Positions 31,637 to 40,833 of a DNA stretch of 64,000 nucleotides are shown in pieces; position 1 is the stretch's first letter; every line of letters starts with the position of its first letter. Location: assembly GCA_963777975.1 (NCBI GenBank), contig CAVZSO010000013.1, forward strand, positions 248,001 to 312,000, given 5' to 3'. The position numbers and the translations under genes are program-made. This DNA is from CSP1-4 sp963777975. GTDB taxonomy: Bacteria; Chloroflexota; Limnocylindria; Limnocylindrales; CSP1-4. The notes under the pieces were generated by a model, which made no database searches, was not told the DNA's origin, and saw nothing but the letters and a program-made list of their open reading frames with translations.

Positions 31637-32806
31637 ATGACTGACACGTCCGAACAGACCCTGGCGGTCTTCCTGGTCTCGGACAACAAGGGCGCCGAGC
31701 GCCTGCTGCAGCGCGTCCAGGTCATCGACGAAGCCGACCCGGACGTCAAGATCATCGACTCGGCGATCGCGGAGCACACAAAGCACGGCCGGGTCAAGAT
31801 CCACCAGGAGAAGCAGGTCGGCTCACGCGGCAACGCCATGCATGGGGGCGCCATCGGCATCGTCGTCGGTGCCATCCTCCTCGGCCCGGTCGGCGCGGCG
31901 GCCGGTGGCGCGGCCGGTGCCGCCCTCGGTGGCGTACACAACAGGCTCCATGACTTCGGCATCGACGACAAGATGATGAAGCTGGTCGCAGGCGAGGTCG
32001 ACAAAGGGCGGAGCGCCGTCTTCATCCTCTATGAGGGGCACTGGCTGCACTCCCTCGACCTCGTGAAGCAGGCGGTCCAGGATGAGGGGGCACTGCTGTC
32101 GTATAGCACCATGCCCGCCGAGACAGCCGCGGCGTTCCAGGCGTTCCTCGAGCCCGTCGCCGAGCAGCTCGGTGGCGAAGAAGTGGTTACGGACTACGAG
32201 ATCGACGTCGAAGAGGAGCGGGCGGCCGCCGAAGAAGTGGAGGAGGCGCCGGCCGTCGCAGCCGCCGCAGCCGCGGCGACGTCAGGGGGCGGCGACGACC
32301 TGACGCAGCTTGCTGGGGTCGGGCCCAAGGCAGCCGCGGCACTTGCCGCGGGCGGATACACGACGTATGCGGCCTTGGCAGAGGCCAACGAGCCACAAGT
32401 CCGTCACGCTCTGCACAGTGCTGACATGGGACCGCCGGCCAACGTCGGGACCTGGCCGATGCAGGCCAGCTTCGCCGCGAAGGGCGACTGGCAAGGCCTC
32501 ATGAAGTACAACAAGAAGCAGTCGACAGCGGGCCAGGGCGCGACCAAGAAGGCCGCTTCATCAAAGGCGGCGGCCCATGACGACCTGACCCAGCTGAGCG
32601 GCATCGGGCCGCGGATCGCGACGATCCTCTCCGACGGTGGGATCACCTCCTACGACCAGCTCCAGCACGCCAATACCGGAGAGTTGCGCGGGATCATCGC
32701 CCAAGGCGGCGCTTTGCCACCCTCGAGCCTCGACACGTGGCCAACGCAGGCTTCGTACGCGGCGAGGGGCGACTGGTCGGGATTGGCGACCTACAACCGA
32801 CACTAG
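31637..32806 (+). CDS. DUF1269 membrane-associated domain fused to two helix-hairpin-helix units
   Basis: A 389-residue protein in three parts. Residues 1-130 form a DUF1269-like domain: an alpha/beta start (LAVFLVSDNKGAERLLQRVQ) and a glycine zipper that could insert in membranes (GIVVGAILLGPVGAAAGGAA). An acidic, Ala-rich linker follows to about 215. Two copies of a 75-residue HhH unit (about 222-292 and 314-389) begin DDLTQLAGVGPK and DDLTQLSGIGPR; each ends in a TWPxQAS(F/Y)AA(K/R)GDW motif. HhH units of this type occur in proteins that bind nucleic acid or partner proteins. The function of the fusion is unknown. GGAGG lies upstream. Confidence 0.75.
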   Translation: MTDTSEQTLAVFLVSDNKGAERLLQRVQVIDEADPDVKIIDSAIAEHTKHGRVKIHQEKQVGSRGNAMHGGAIGIVVGAILLGPVGAAAGGAAGAALGGVHNRLHDFGIDDKMMKLVAGEVDKGRSAVFILYEGHWLHSLDLVKQAVQDEGALLSYSTMPAETAAAFQAFLEPVAEQLGGEEVVTDYEIDVEEERAAAEEVEEAPAVAAAAAAATSGGGDDLTQLAGVGPKAAAALAAGGYTTYAALAEANEPQVRHALHSADMGPPANVGTWPMQASFAAKGDWQGLMKYNKKQSTAGQGATKKAASSKAAAHDDLTQLSGIGPRIATILSDGGITSYDQLQHANTGELRGIIAQGGALPPSSLDTWPTQASYAARGDWSGLATYNRH

Positions 32807-32813
32807 AGCCGCG

Positions 32814-32853
32814 GACCCGCGAGCCGCGACCGTTACGGGTCGTTCCGCGGGTC
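32814..32853 (+). terminator. nested hairpin after the DUF1269-HhH gene
   Basis: The outer stem GACCCGCG/CGCGGGTC (32814-32821 with 32846-32853) encloses an inner stem CGACC/GGTCG (32827-32831 with 32838-32842). It starts 8 nt after the stop. No T-run follows, so terminator function is tentative. Confidence 0.4.
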
Positions 32854-32968
32854 ACGCCGATCCGATCAGCCGAGCGTCCCGAAGGACGACATGGAGGTGC
32901 GGGCAGTGCTCCGTACGGGATCGTCATGACCCGACGGGGCGGTGGCGCTGCCTGCCAGAGAGGGAGTC

Positions 32969-33661
32969 ATGGATAGGCAACTGACCCGGGCGGTCCTTGG
33001 CGAAGGGATCGGAACATTCCTGTTCGTGCTCATCGGCGTCGGGTGCATCGTGCTCGGAGGCTTGACCGGCGCACCGTCGCCGCTCCTCGATGTGGCGCTC
33101 GCGCACGGGATCACGCTGGCCGTCGTCGTGACGGCGTTCGCCGTGATCTCGGGCGGTCACATCAACCCGGCGGTGACCGTAGGGCTGTGGGTGAACGGCT
33201 CGATCGGAGCCACGAAAGCCGCCTTGTACATCGTCGCCCAGTTGATCGGCGCCTTCCTGGGCGCGGTCGTCATCCGTGCCACGTTCGGCGAGGAGGCATG
33301 GCAGGCGACCGGCTACGGCAAGCCGACCATGATGCCCGGCATCGATCCGACCATCGGCCTCATCCTCGAGGCGATCATGACCACCCTCCTCGTGGTCGCG
33401 GTCTTCCTGACCGCCGTCGATCCGCGCGCCGCGAAGCTCGGCGGCCTGCTCATCGGCCTGGCGATCGTCGGTGACATCCTCGTCATCGGCCCGGTCACGG
33501 GCGCTGCCATGAACCCTGCGCGCTGGTTCGGTCCGGCCGCAGCGTCCGGGGACTTCACGGATGCGTATGTCTGGACCGTCGGGCCGGTCCTTGGCGCCAT
33601 CGTCGTCGCGTTGCTCTACAGGTTCATATTTGCGCCGAAGCCGGAGGAGGCGCCGGCTTAG
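32969..33661 (+). CDS. MIP family channel (aquaporin/glycerol facilitator)
   Basis: A 230-residue channel with six membrane helices that conducts water or small solutes. Both NPA boxes are present: SGGHINPAVTVGLW (first) and TGAAMNPARWFGPA (second), with the Arg of the selectivity filter directly after the second NPA. The absence of the Asp of glycerol facilitators after the second NPA (NPAR-W, not NPARD) favours an aquaporin-type pore. GAGAGGGAGTC before ATG 32969 fixes the start and excludes 32942. Confidence 0.92.
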   Translation: MDRQLTRAVLGEGIGTFLFVLIGVGCIVLGGLTGAPSPLLDVALAHGITLAVVVTAFAVISGGHINPAVTVGLWVNGSIGATKAALYIVAQLIGAFLGAVVIRATFGEEAWQATGYGKPTMMPGIDPTIGLILEAIMTTLLVVAVFLTAVDPRAAKLGGLLIGLAIVGDILVIGPVTGAAMNPARWFGPAAASGDFTDAYVWTVGPVLGAIVVALLYRFIFAPKPEEAPA

Positions 33662-33689
33662 CTCGGTCGATCGACCGCCATCGGAACGG

Positions 33690-34712
33690 CTAGCGCCAGC
33701 CGAGCTCCGGGGCGACGTATCTGAGGATGCTCTCGATCGCGTGGGCGTTGTACTCGACGCCGAGCTGGTTCGGGACCGTCAGCAGGAGCGTGTCCGCCGC
33801 CTGGATCGCCGTGTCCCCCGCGAGCTCCTTGACCAGGACGTCGGGCTCCGCGGCGTACGAACGTCCGAAGATCGCCTTGGTCTGCGCGTCGATGTAGCCG
33901 ACCTGGTCCGACTCCTGATTGCCGCGCCCAAAGTACGCTCGGTCGCGGTCGTCGACGAGCGCAAAGATGCTGCGACTGACCGACACCCGCGGCTCGCGCT
34001 CGTGACCGGCCGTCTTCCATGCCTCACGGAACAGCCGGATCTGATCGGCCTGGAGCTCGTGGAATGGCACGCCGGCGTCCTCGGTCATGAGCGTGGATGA
34101 CTGCATGTTCATGCCCTGCTGGGCCGCCCACTCCGCGGTCGGGCGTGAGCCGGCTCCCCACCAGATCCGGTCACGCAGCCCAGGCGAGTGCGGCTCGGGG
34201 CGAAGCAATCCGGGCGGGTTCGGGAACATCGGGGTGGGGTTCGGCTGGGCGAACCCAGCGCCGGACAGCGCCTGCAGGAAGACCTCGGTGTGCTGGCGGG
34301 CCATGTCGGCATCGGTCCCGCCGTCGGGCGGCACGTAGCCGAAGTACCGGAAGCCATCGATGACCTGCTCGGGCGATCCGCGGCTGATCCCGAGCTGCAG
34401 ACGACCGCCCGCGATGAGGTCCGCGGCGCCGGCATCCTCGATCATGTAGAGCGGGTTCTCGTAGCGCATGTCGATGACGGCGGTCCCGATCTCGATGCGC
34501 TTGGTACGAGCGCCGATCGCAGCGAGGAGCGGGAACGGCGACGCAAGTTGCTGGGCGAAATGGTGGACCCGGAAGTAGGCACCGTCGGCACCCAGGTCTT
34601 CGACCGCCTCGGCGAGCTCGATCGACTGGATGAGCGCATCGGATCCCGAGCGGACCTCCGAGTAGGGCGACGCCGACCAATGTCCGAACGACAGGAAGCC
34701 GATCTTCTTCAC
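33690..34712 (-). CDS. LLM class (luciferase-like) flavin-dependent oxidoreductase
   Basis: A 340-residue TIM-barrel enzyme using FMN or F420. It has the usual segments: SIELAEAVEDLGADGAYFRVHHF, LAAIGARTKRIEIGTAVIDM, LYMIEDAGAADLIAGGRLQLGISRGSPEQ and ADTLLLTVPNQLG. Substrate and cofactor cannot be fixed. It starts at GTG 34712. TAGAAT ends exactly 6 nt before this codon, indicating a leaderless transcript. Confidence 0.9.
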   Translation of the reverse strand: MKKIGFLSFGHWSASPYSEVRSGSDALIQSIELAEAVEDLGADGAYFRVHHFAQQLASPFPLLAAIGARTKRIEIGTAVIDMRYENPLYMIEDAGAADLIAGGRLQLGISRGSPEQVIDGFRYFGYVPPDGGTDADMARQHTEVFLQALSGAGFAQPNPTPMFPNPPGLLRPEPHSPGLRDRIWWGAGSRPTAEWAAQQGMNMQSSTLMTEDAGVPFHELQADQIRLFREAWKTAGHEREPRVSVSRSIFALVDDRDRAYFGRGNQESDQVGYIDAQTKAIFGRSYAAEPDVLVKELAGDTAIQAADTLLLTVPNQLGVEYNAHAIESILRYVAPELGWR

Positions 34713-34718
34713 GTGCTG

Positions 34719-34724
34719 ATTCTA
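34719..34724 (-). promoter_or_regulatory. -10 element of a leaderless promoter
   Basis: TAGAAT on the minus strand, 6 nt before the GTG at 34712. Confidence 0.55.
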
Positions 34725-34940
34725 GGGACCTATGCGCTCACCGTTTTCGCGTACCGGCGGCGAGAATCGATCACCCGTCCGACGCAGGGTGGTCGCCAGG
34801 CGGCAGTGGACGCCCGCGGTGGGAGCCAGGATTCCGTCATCGAACAGTCACGCCTCCGTCGTCGGCTTGTCACCGTCCTCGGCCACGCTCTCCGAACGGG
34901 CAGCATCGGGCATGCCCGACGTACCGGGATGGAGGATCGG

Positions 34941-35357
34941 ATGAAGCGGATCTTGGTGGCCGCAACGATCGGCATGCTCGCCCTTATGACGATGGCGGGC
35001 CCCGTCGGCGCACGGAGCTTTGGCGCCGTTTATGCCAGTGATCAGGTCTATCGCGTCTTCGGGAATGCGGCGAACGTGCCAGATGGCACCGGGACCGACC
35101 CGTTCGCAAAGTTCACGAACTCGACGAATGCCGCTCAATACGGCGTTGCCGAGTTCGCTCCCGGTTCTCCGACCGGCCATCACGGCGGCCGCTGGGCTGT
35201 CTATGCCGCGACCTGGACGACTGGCGACGCCTCGACGCTCGTCACCAGCTGGTCGCAGTTGGAGTCGCTTGCGGCGAGCGGCCAGTTGACGCTCGTGCGC
35301 AACGCCGCCGCCGACTTCCGTTGCCCGGTGCTGGGCAACCCCGAACCGATCGGCTAG
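34941..35357 (+). CDS. secreted protein, unknown function
   Basis: A 138-residue protein with a signal peptide (MKRILVAATIGMLALMTMAGPVGARS, cleavage near residue 24). The mature part is a small domain with a central HHGGRWAVYAATWTTGDAS strand pair and one Cys near the C-terminus. GGAGG lies 5 nt before ATG 34941, which is much better than any upstream in-frame start. No family is recognised. Confidence 0.65.
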   Translation: MKRILVAATIGMLALMTMAGPVGARSFGAVYASDQVYRVFGNAANVPDGTGTDPFAKFTNSTNAAQYGVAEFAPGSPTGHHGGRWAVYAATWTTGDASTLVTSWSQLESLAASGQLTLVRNAAADFRCPVLGNPEPIG

Positions 35358-35487
35358 CGCCATTCGGCACGCGCGCGCGGCTCACCTGGCGGTCGTCGGG
35401 GAGCCGCGACGCGACGCCTGCGACAAGACCGCGCCGGGCGAGTTCACCTTGGACGTCCGCGTCGCCAGCGCATCGGTCATTACGGTA

Positions 35488-35518
35488 TTGACATTGGAGC
35501 GACTCCAAGGTTTACGGT
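35488..35518 (+). promoter_or_regulatory. MerR-type promoter-operator (19-bp spacer with dyad)
   Basis: TTGACA (35488-35493) and TACGGT (35513-35518) are separated by 19 bp, two more than optimal. Between them lies a perfect dyad, TTGGAGCGACTCCAA (35494-35508). This overlong spacer with an internal dyad is the classical architecture of promoters activated by MerR-family regulators. The element points into the DUF2652 remnant. No MerR gene stands next to it; the HTH-TOBE gene at 40830 is the only MerR-like HTH in the window. Confidence 0.6.
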
Positions 35519-35525
35519 TCGTGCC

Positions 35526-35652
35526 ATGCCGGCGACTCCGAGAGACCGGCTTCCTCGCTACCGCGGACCTGACCGGCTACACCGCCAATCTGTCGGGGAG
35601 TGAGATCGAGCACGCACCTGCCATCGCCGGCGACCTGCTCGAGCGCACGTAG
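35526..35652 (+). pseudogene. N-terminal remnant of a DUF2652 family protein
   Basis: The frame ending at 35652 reads ETGFLATADLTGYTANLSGS followed by EIEHAPAIAGDLLE, which matches the first strand and helices of DUF2652 proteins (nucleotide-cyclase-like fold). After about 38 such residues the frame stops and nothing further of the usual 190 to 200 residues is found. The natural ATG at 35526 is one base out of frame with this stretch. A truncated or decayed copy is likely; the MerR-type promoter upstream remains. Confidence 0.6.
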
Positions 35653-35776
35653 CGACGCCGACATCGCCACTTCGAGGGGCTGCGACCGCGCGACACGTTC
35701 CACGTCCTCTACGCGTCCTGTCTTTGGTTTCGATCACCGTCGCGGCCGAACACGGCTGCTTCCTGGGAGGCACTCG

Positions 35777-37057
35777 ATGAACCGAAGGGTTGCGCAGCAC
35801 CGGCTGCAGGCCGCCGTCGCGATGCTCGCGCTCGTGGTCGTGAGCACAGGCTGCACGACGGCGACGCCAGCCCTGAGTCCGACCGCAACGCCCGAGTTGA
35901 CTTCCGCACCGACCCAGATAGGGACCGTCGTACCCAGCCCGTTGCCCACGGTGACCGCGGTCCCGACGGCGACCCCCGTGCCGGCAGCCTCGGCATGGAG
36001 CGAGGCCCCGCCGCAACCCTCGGTGAGTGGCGTGCAGTTCCAGGACGTCATCTGGACGGGGGCACGCTTCGTCGCCATCGGCGACGGAGATAAGGGCGCT
36101 GTCTTCCTGGACTCGACCGACGGCGTCGAATGGCATCGACAGTCGGGTAACCGCGCAGGCGCTGTGCGCCTGGCGACGGGACCGATGGGCGTGGTGGCCG
36201 TGGGCACGATCGGCCGACGCCTCGCCAGCTGGACATCGACCGATGGGCTGTCGTGGACGGCACACCCGAAGGCATTCCCAAAGGCGCCGGATGGCTCGCG
36301 GCTCGACGAGGACGTCGTCGCGGTCACCGATGTCGTCGCCCGCGATCGCGGGTGGCTGGCCGTGGGACGCCGCGATCCGGCATGCATGATCAACTGCGAT
36401 CTCGACCCCAAGCGGGCCTACGTCTGGACGTCGAGCGACGGTGCCGATTGGACGAGGGTGGCCGACCAGAAGGCATTCAAGGGTGGAGGCATGGATGCCG
36501 TCGCGCAGACCGGCACGGGCTTCGCCGCAGCCGGCATCGCCGCGAGCCATGCCTCGATCTGGACATCGCCCGATGGCTTGACATGGTCTCGCGTCCCGGA
36601 TGCGCCGATGTTCCGTGTCCCACAGTCGTCGGGAGCGTTTGCCGTCGGTGCGACCGGTGTCACGGAGCGCGACGGCGCCATCGTGGTGGTTGGGCAGGCC
36701 TATGCCCAAGACGCGTGCGGTCCCGGCGTCCCGGCGCGGCGATGCCCCGGTGCACGGGCATGGTGGTCGGCCGACGGGGACACGTGGTCGAAAGCCTCGG
36801 TCGAGCAGGCCATAGACGGTCAGATGTTCAGTGTCACGGCGACGCCGGACGGCTTCCTGGCGACCGGACCGTCCGGGGGAACAAGCTGTCTCGGCGGCAT
36901 CTGGGCATCGACCGACGGCCGCGCATGGCGATGCGACGCTTCGAGCCCTCAGTTCAAAGGCTTCGGCCCATATGCAGCCGCCGCGTCGGACACGGTCGAG
37001 GTTGCCGTGGGCCTGCACGGCACCACCGGCGCGGTCTGGTATCGGACGCGTCCGTGA
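35777..37057 (+). CDS. lipoprotein with WD/BNR-type propeller repeats
   Basis: A 426-residue lipoprotein (lipobox VVSTGC, Cys near residue 25). A Pro/Thr-rich linker to about residue 75 is followed by a beta-propeller-like body with repeated strands: VFLDSTDGVEWHR, ASWTSTDGLSWTA, YVWTSSDGADWTRV, SIWTSPDGLTWSRV, AWWSADGDTWSKA and GIWASTDGRAWR. The WTSxDGxxW pattern resembles Asp-box (BNR/sialidase-type) turns. It is probably a surface binding protein; no catalytic residue set is visible. GGGAGG lies 6 nt before ATG 35777. Confidence 0.72.
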   Translation: MNRRVAQHRLQAAVAMLALVVVSTGCTTATPALSPTATPELTSAPTQIGTVVPSPLPTVTAVPTATPVPAASAWSEAPPQPSVSGVQFQDVIWTGARFVAIGDGDKGAVFLDSTDGVEWHRQSGNRAGAVRLATGPMGVVAVGTIGRRLASWTSTDGLSWTAHPKAFPKAPDGSRLDEDVVAVTDVVARDRGWLAVGRRDPACMINCDLDPKRAYVWTSSDGADWTRVADQKAFKGGGMDAVAQTGTGFAAAGIAASHASIWTSPDGLTWSRVPDAPMFRVPQSSGAFAVGATGVTERDGAIVVVGQAYAQDACGPGVPARRCPGARAWWSADGDTWSKASVEQAIDGQMFSVTATPDGFLATGPSGGTSCLGGIWASTDGRAWRCDASSPQFKGFGPYAAAASDTVEVAVGLHGTTGAVWYRTRP

Positions 37058-37133
37058 TGGCCGACGTGGCCACCCTGCGGAGCCGCGACTGAAGCACGGG
37101 ACCCACGCCGCGGGAGACCGCCTCCGGCGATCT

Positions 37134-37835
37134 TCAGAGGGCGGCAGCCTCGTCGGGCGCGGCGACCTCGATCAATCGCGCCAACCCGTCCGGGTCCGCG
37201 ATGCTGATCCCGCCGCCGCGGTGGCGTTTCACCAAGCCATCGGCCTCCAGCCCTTTCAAGGTCCGGTACATCATCACCTGGCTGGTCCCGATCATGGCGG
37301 CCAGGTCGCCACGCTGCGCGACCGGATGGCGCGTGTCGAAGATCTCGTCGCCGTACGTCGTCAGGATCGCTGCCATGCGCTGGCGCGCGCTCTCGAAGGA
37401 CTGCTCGTCAAGCCGCACGTTGAGCACGAGTGCGAATTCGGAAGACAGGTCGAGGAGACCGACGGCTAGCTTGGCATCTCCGAGCGCGAGCTCCCGAACG
37501 AGCTGCGGATCCCATGTCGCCCAGGACCCGTCGGTCAGGGCCACAAGCTCATAGAGCGCGTCGGCGCCCTGGCTGCTGATCGATCGCAATCCACCGAGGT
37601 ACCCAGGGCTCGCGATGAGCGCGGCGCGTACCTGTCCGGTCTCCACGACACGGCGATACATGACATGCCCTTCGAGCAGGACGAACGGAGGGACATGCAT
37701 GCCCCTCGCGTACAGCACATCCCGGCGGGCGAAGTCCTGCGTCCGAGCCGTCTGCTCGAGGCGATCGACCGTGCTCGAGGCGGCGTCCGGCAGGAGCCGA
37801 GCGACGTGCTGCCCAACGGGTCCGGTCGCGCTCAT
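37134..37835 (-). CDS. Crp/Fnr family transcriptional regulator
   Basis: A 233-residue regulator. The N-terminal cyclic-nucleotide-binding-like beta-roll (RRDVLYARGMHVPPFVLLEGHVMYRRVVETG) lacks cysteines that would suggest an Fe-S cluster. After the dimer helix (QRMAAILTTYGDEIF) comes an HTH_Crp domain: RGDLAAMIGTSQVMMYRTLKG followed by LEADGLVKRHRGG. The signal is unknown. GGGGGT before ATG 37835 supports this start over 37928. It is convergent with the lipoprotein gene. Confidence 0.87.
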   Translation of the reverse strand: MSATGPVGQHVARLLPDAASSTVDRLEQTARTQDFARRDVLYARGMHVPPFVLLEGHVMYRRVVETGQVRAALIASPGYLGGLRSISSQGADALYELVALTDGSWATWDPQLVRELALGDAKLAVGLLDLSSEFALVLNVRLDEQSFESARQRMAAILTTYGDEIFDTRHPVAQRGDLAAMIGTSQVMMYRTLKGLEADGLVKRHRGGGISIADPDGLARLIEVAAPDEAAAL

Positions 37836-38148
37836 CAAGACCCCCTTCGCGTTCCGCGCATCGTAGCCCAGGCGAACTCGGTGACACGACGAGGCCATCG
37901 ACCCAGCGCCAGCGCGCGGTGCATCCACGCACCGTCAACCGGACCGTCGACGGGGGATTAGGACATAGGACATATCGCCCGAGCGTCGGTACTCGGTACG
38001 TTCGGCTGGCACTCAAGTCGAGCACTGATCCAGAACCGAGGGCGTGGGCGCCCGAAGGGAAGTACCTAATGCAGGAGCCTCGGTGCTCCTGTGCTCGCTG
38101 CGAGGGCAGTCTTCCGACCGCCCCGCACGCATCACACGAGGTTTTCTG
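37836..38148 (+). other. divergent intergenic region with a 5' leader stem-loop
   Basis: About 310 nt between the Crp/Fnr gene and the secreted protein at 38149. It contains a direct repeat (AGGACATAGGACATAT, near 37962) and a 7-bp hairpin, CAGGAGC/GCTCCTG (38072-38078 with 38085-38091), about 60 nt before the start codon. I see no coding frame. Both divergent promoters should lie here. Confidence 0.4.
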
Positions 38149-38897
38149 ATGAAGAAGCTTATTGCTGCGATGACAGCGATGCTCATGGTCGTTGCACTCG
38201 CCGGATCGGCCTTCGCGGCCGGTGGCGCGAGCACGATCTACAACAGCCTTCTGCCGAATCCGCTGCATGGCAACCAGCCGAGCGTCGGCCCCGAGGCATA
38301 CGCCTTCTCCGAGATCGGCAACGACGTCGCATTCACGGGCAAGAACCGGTCGCTGAGCAGCGTCACTGTGACGATGAGCAGCTGGGGATGCCAGACGCGG
38401 CCACTGGACCACTGGCGACTGCCTGACCACGCTGGGCGCGACATTCGCGGTGCCGATGACGTTCAACGTCTACGACGGCGAGCCGTGATCGCTTCGTCGA
38501 CGAAGACCTTCGCGATCCCGTTTCGCCCGTCGGCGAGCCCGAAGTGCACTGACGGCCAAGATGGTTCGACAACGCGTTGAAGACCTGCTTCAACGGGCTT
38601 GCGACGAACGTCACCTTTACGTTCGCAGGACAGACGACTTCCCGACGGCGTCACGTACGGGATCGCGTACAACACCACGCACTTCGGCTACGCGCCGATC
38701 GGCGAAAGCGCAACCTGCTACTCGTCTGCAGCCGGTTGCGGCTACGACTCGCTGAACGTCGCCCTGTCCACCGAGGACGACGTGAGCGCCGGCTCTGACA
38801 CCGCACCCGGGCACCGTGCGGCTGAACCACGTGCCGGCACGGACCCCTGTGTGGCGGCCTGTACATTCCGGCGGTGCTGTTCAAGGCCGCGAAATAG
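38149..38897 (+). pseudogene. secreted protein, reading frame broken at several points
   Basis: ATG 38149 follows ACGAGG and opens a signal peptide (MKKLIAAMTAMLMVVALAGSAF). The mature start, PSVGPEAYAFSEIGNDVAF, and VTVTMSSWGCQT belong to a family of secreted beta-rich proteins common in soil actinobacteria and Chloroflexota. Further segments occur in other frames: TTLGATFAVPMTFNVYD, WFDNALKTCFNGLATNVTF, GVTYGIAYNTTHFGYAP, GCGYDSLNVALS and GGLYIPAVLFKAAK with a stop at 38895. At least four shifts are needed to join them. The protein would be about 245 residues. Decay or poor consensus sequence are both possible. Confidence 0.6.
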
Positions 38898-38945
38898 GCA
38901 GAGTCGTAGCTGCTGGGACTCGATCCCGGGCACCAGTTCTGATGA

Positions 38946-38971
38946 CCGAGGCCTCTGCGTCGAGGCCTCGG
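38946..38971 (+). terminator. bidirectional hairpin terminator
   Basis: A perfect 10-bp stem, CCGAGGCCTC/GAGGCCTCGG (38946-38955 with 38962-38971), and a 6-nt loop, followed on the plus strand by ATCTGTTTG. It lies between the convergent secreted-protein gene and modB. Confidence 0.75.
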
Positions 38972-39094
38972 ATCTGTTTGACCAGCGTCACGGCCGCGAT
39001 GTCATGGTCAAGTCCTCTGCGGCCACGCAATCGCGGCGCCCAAACTGCGAACGGAAAGGTCATTGCTTCATCGCATCGGAATCGTACGTGCCCA

Positions 39095-39974
39095 TCAGGC
39101 GAGCCTGCGGACGTCCGCCGCTCGGCCCCAGTGGAAGACACGGACGGCGACGAGGACGCCGAAGGCCGCCAGCACGAGGATCGCGGCGGCAGCGAGCGAC
39201 GAGTCGAGACCGCCGGATTGGAACTCGCTGTAGACGACGAGCGGCAGCGTCTGGGTCCGGCCCTGGACATTGCCGGCGAACATGATCGTGGCACCGAACT
39301 CGCCCAGGGATCGAGCCCAGGTCATGACCAGTCCACCGGCGAAGGCGGCACTCGCGATGGGCACGGTGATCGCCCGGAAGAGTTGACCCTCGGATGCGCC
39401 GTCGACCCTGGCGGCGTCCTCGAGATCGCGCTCGACGCCGGCGATCCCGATGCGAGCCGAACGGATGAAGAACGGTGCCGAGACGAAGGTCATGGCCAGG
39501 ATGACCGCGATGGTCGTGAAGGGCACCGAGATGCCAAGGATCTCGAACGGTGCCGAAAGCAGGCCGCGCCGGCCGTAGACCAGGAGGAGGGCGAGTCCGG
39601 CGACCGACGGCGGCAGCACGATCGGCAGGTCGACGACCGCCTCGATCACGCCCTTGCCACGGAACTCCCGTCCGCGCGAGCACGAAGGCCAGCGGGAGTC
39701 CGAGCACGACGCTGACCCCCAGGCTGATGGTCGTCGTCACCACGCTCAGGATGAGCGCGTCGCTCACGGCCGGCGAGGAGACGGCGACGGCCAGCGACCC
39801 GCTCAGGAACGCGCGCAGGACGAGCGCCAGGACCGGGACGCCCAGGAACAGCGCGCAGAGGACGGCGACGGCGGTGACGGACCGCTCGCCCCAGCTGCCG
39901 GATCGTCGCCGACGGTGTGCCGAACCGATGGCGGCCGGCGTGGCGCCCTGCTGCTTGGTCGCTTGTCCGATCAC
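39095..39974 (-). CDS. modB: molybdate ABC transporter permease ModB (one frameshift)
   Basis: The reconstructed protein is about 290 residues with six membrane helices. The C-terminal part has the permease EAA loop (DLEDAARVDGASEGQLFRAITVP) and LPIVLPPSVAGLALLLVYGRRG, typical of ModB. The frame breaks near 39668, inside a run of three G (minus strand): removing one G turns ARTGVPWQG into ART-EFRGKG and restores the frame. It starts at GTG and overlaps modA by 4 nt. No modC ATPase follows; a terminator comes instead. Confidence 0.85.
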
Positions 39975-40833
39975 GGCGTCGGTGGCTGGAACCCGTATCC
40001 GCTCAGGATCGCCTGGCCGTCGCGGCCGGCGAACCAGGTCAGGAACGACGTCGCTGCCGGCTTGTTGGGCGACTCGGCGATCACGACACCCGCGTAGGTC
40101 GCGATCACGTTGGCCGACTCGGGCACCCCGCCGATGTCGGCGACGAGCGTCGAAGCCTTGGCGTCGGTCACGTAGACGATGGCGGCGTCGCCTTCGCCCA
40201 GCTCGAGCTTCCCAAGGACCGCCTTGACGTTGTCTTCCTTGGACACCACGTTGTCCTGATACGCGGTCACGAAGTCGGCGGGGTAGCCCGTCTCCTTGGC
40301 CAGGTTGCCGATGAGCTGGTTGGCATACTTGGTGATCGGCACCTCGTCGCCGGCGGCGATGATCTTGATGCCTGGTCTCGCGAGGTCCGCCGGTGTCGAG
40401 ATCGCGGCTGGGTTCCCGATCGGCACCACGATCGTCAGCTCGTTGTCCGCGAATTCGACCGGAGGCCCGTCGGCGAGGCCCTTGTCAACGAGCGCCTGTC
40501 GGGTTCTTCGTATCGGCCGACAGGAAGACGTCGGCCGGCGCGCCTTGCTCGATCTGGGCCGCCAGCGCCGACGACGCGTCGGTCGCGATGGTCAGCGTGG
40601 TGCCTGGATTGGCGGTCTCGTACGACCGGCTTGGCCGCCTCGAGGGCGCCCTTGAGCGAGGCTGCCGCGTAGATGGTGAGCTCGACCGGGGTCGGTGACG
40701 GCGAGGGGAGCGCAGGTGCGGTCGTCGGCGGCACGACCGAGGCTTCGCTGCTTGGCGCTGGTGCGCCGCCTGTCGCGCAGACGCGAGGACGAGCGGCAGC
40801 GCCGCCAGACAGGGGAGCGAGACGGGCCTTCAT
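39971..40833 (-). pseudogene. modA: molybdate ABC transporter substrate-binding protein ModA (several frameshifts)
   Basis: Recognised from ELTIYAAASLKGALEAAKPV at the mature N-terminus, NIDTPADLARPG-like and YANQLIGNLAKETGYP in the C-terminal part, and the end TSFLTWFAGRDGQAILSGYGF. Breaks occur near 40620, near 40500 and apparently twice in the signal peptide, where a joined reading gives LAALPLVLAS then C, a lipobox. The intact protein would be about 280 residues. ATG 40833 overlaps the regulator stop (ATGA). The domain order fits ModA, which binds molybdate or tungstate outside the membrane. Confidence 0.75.
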
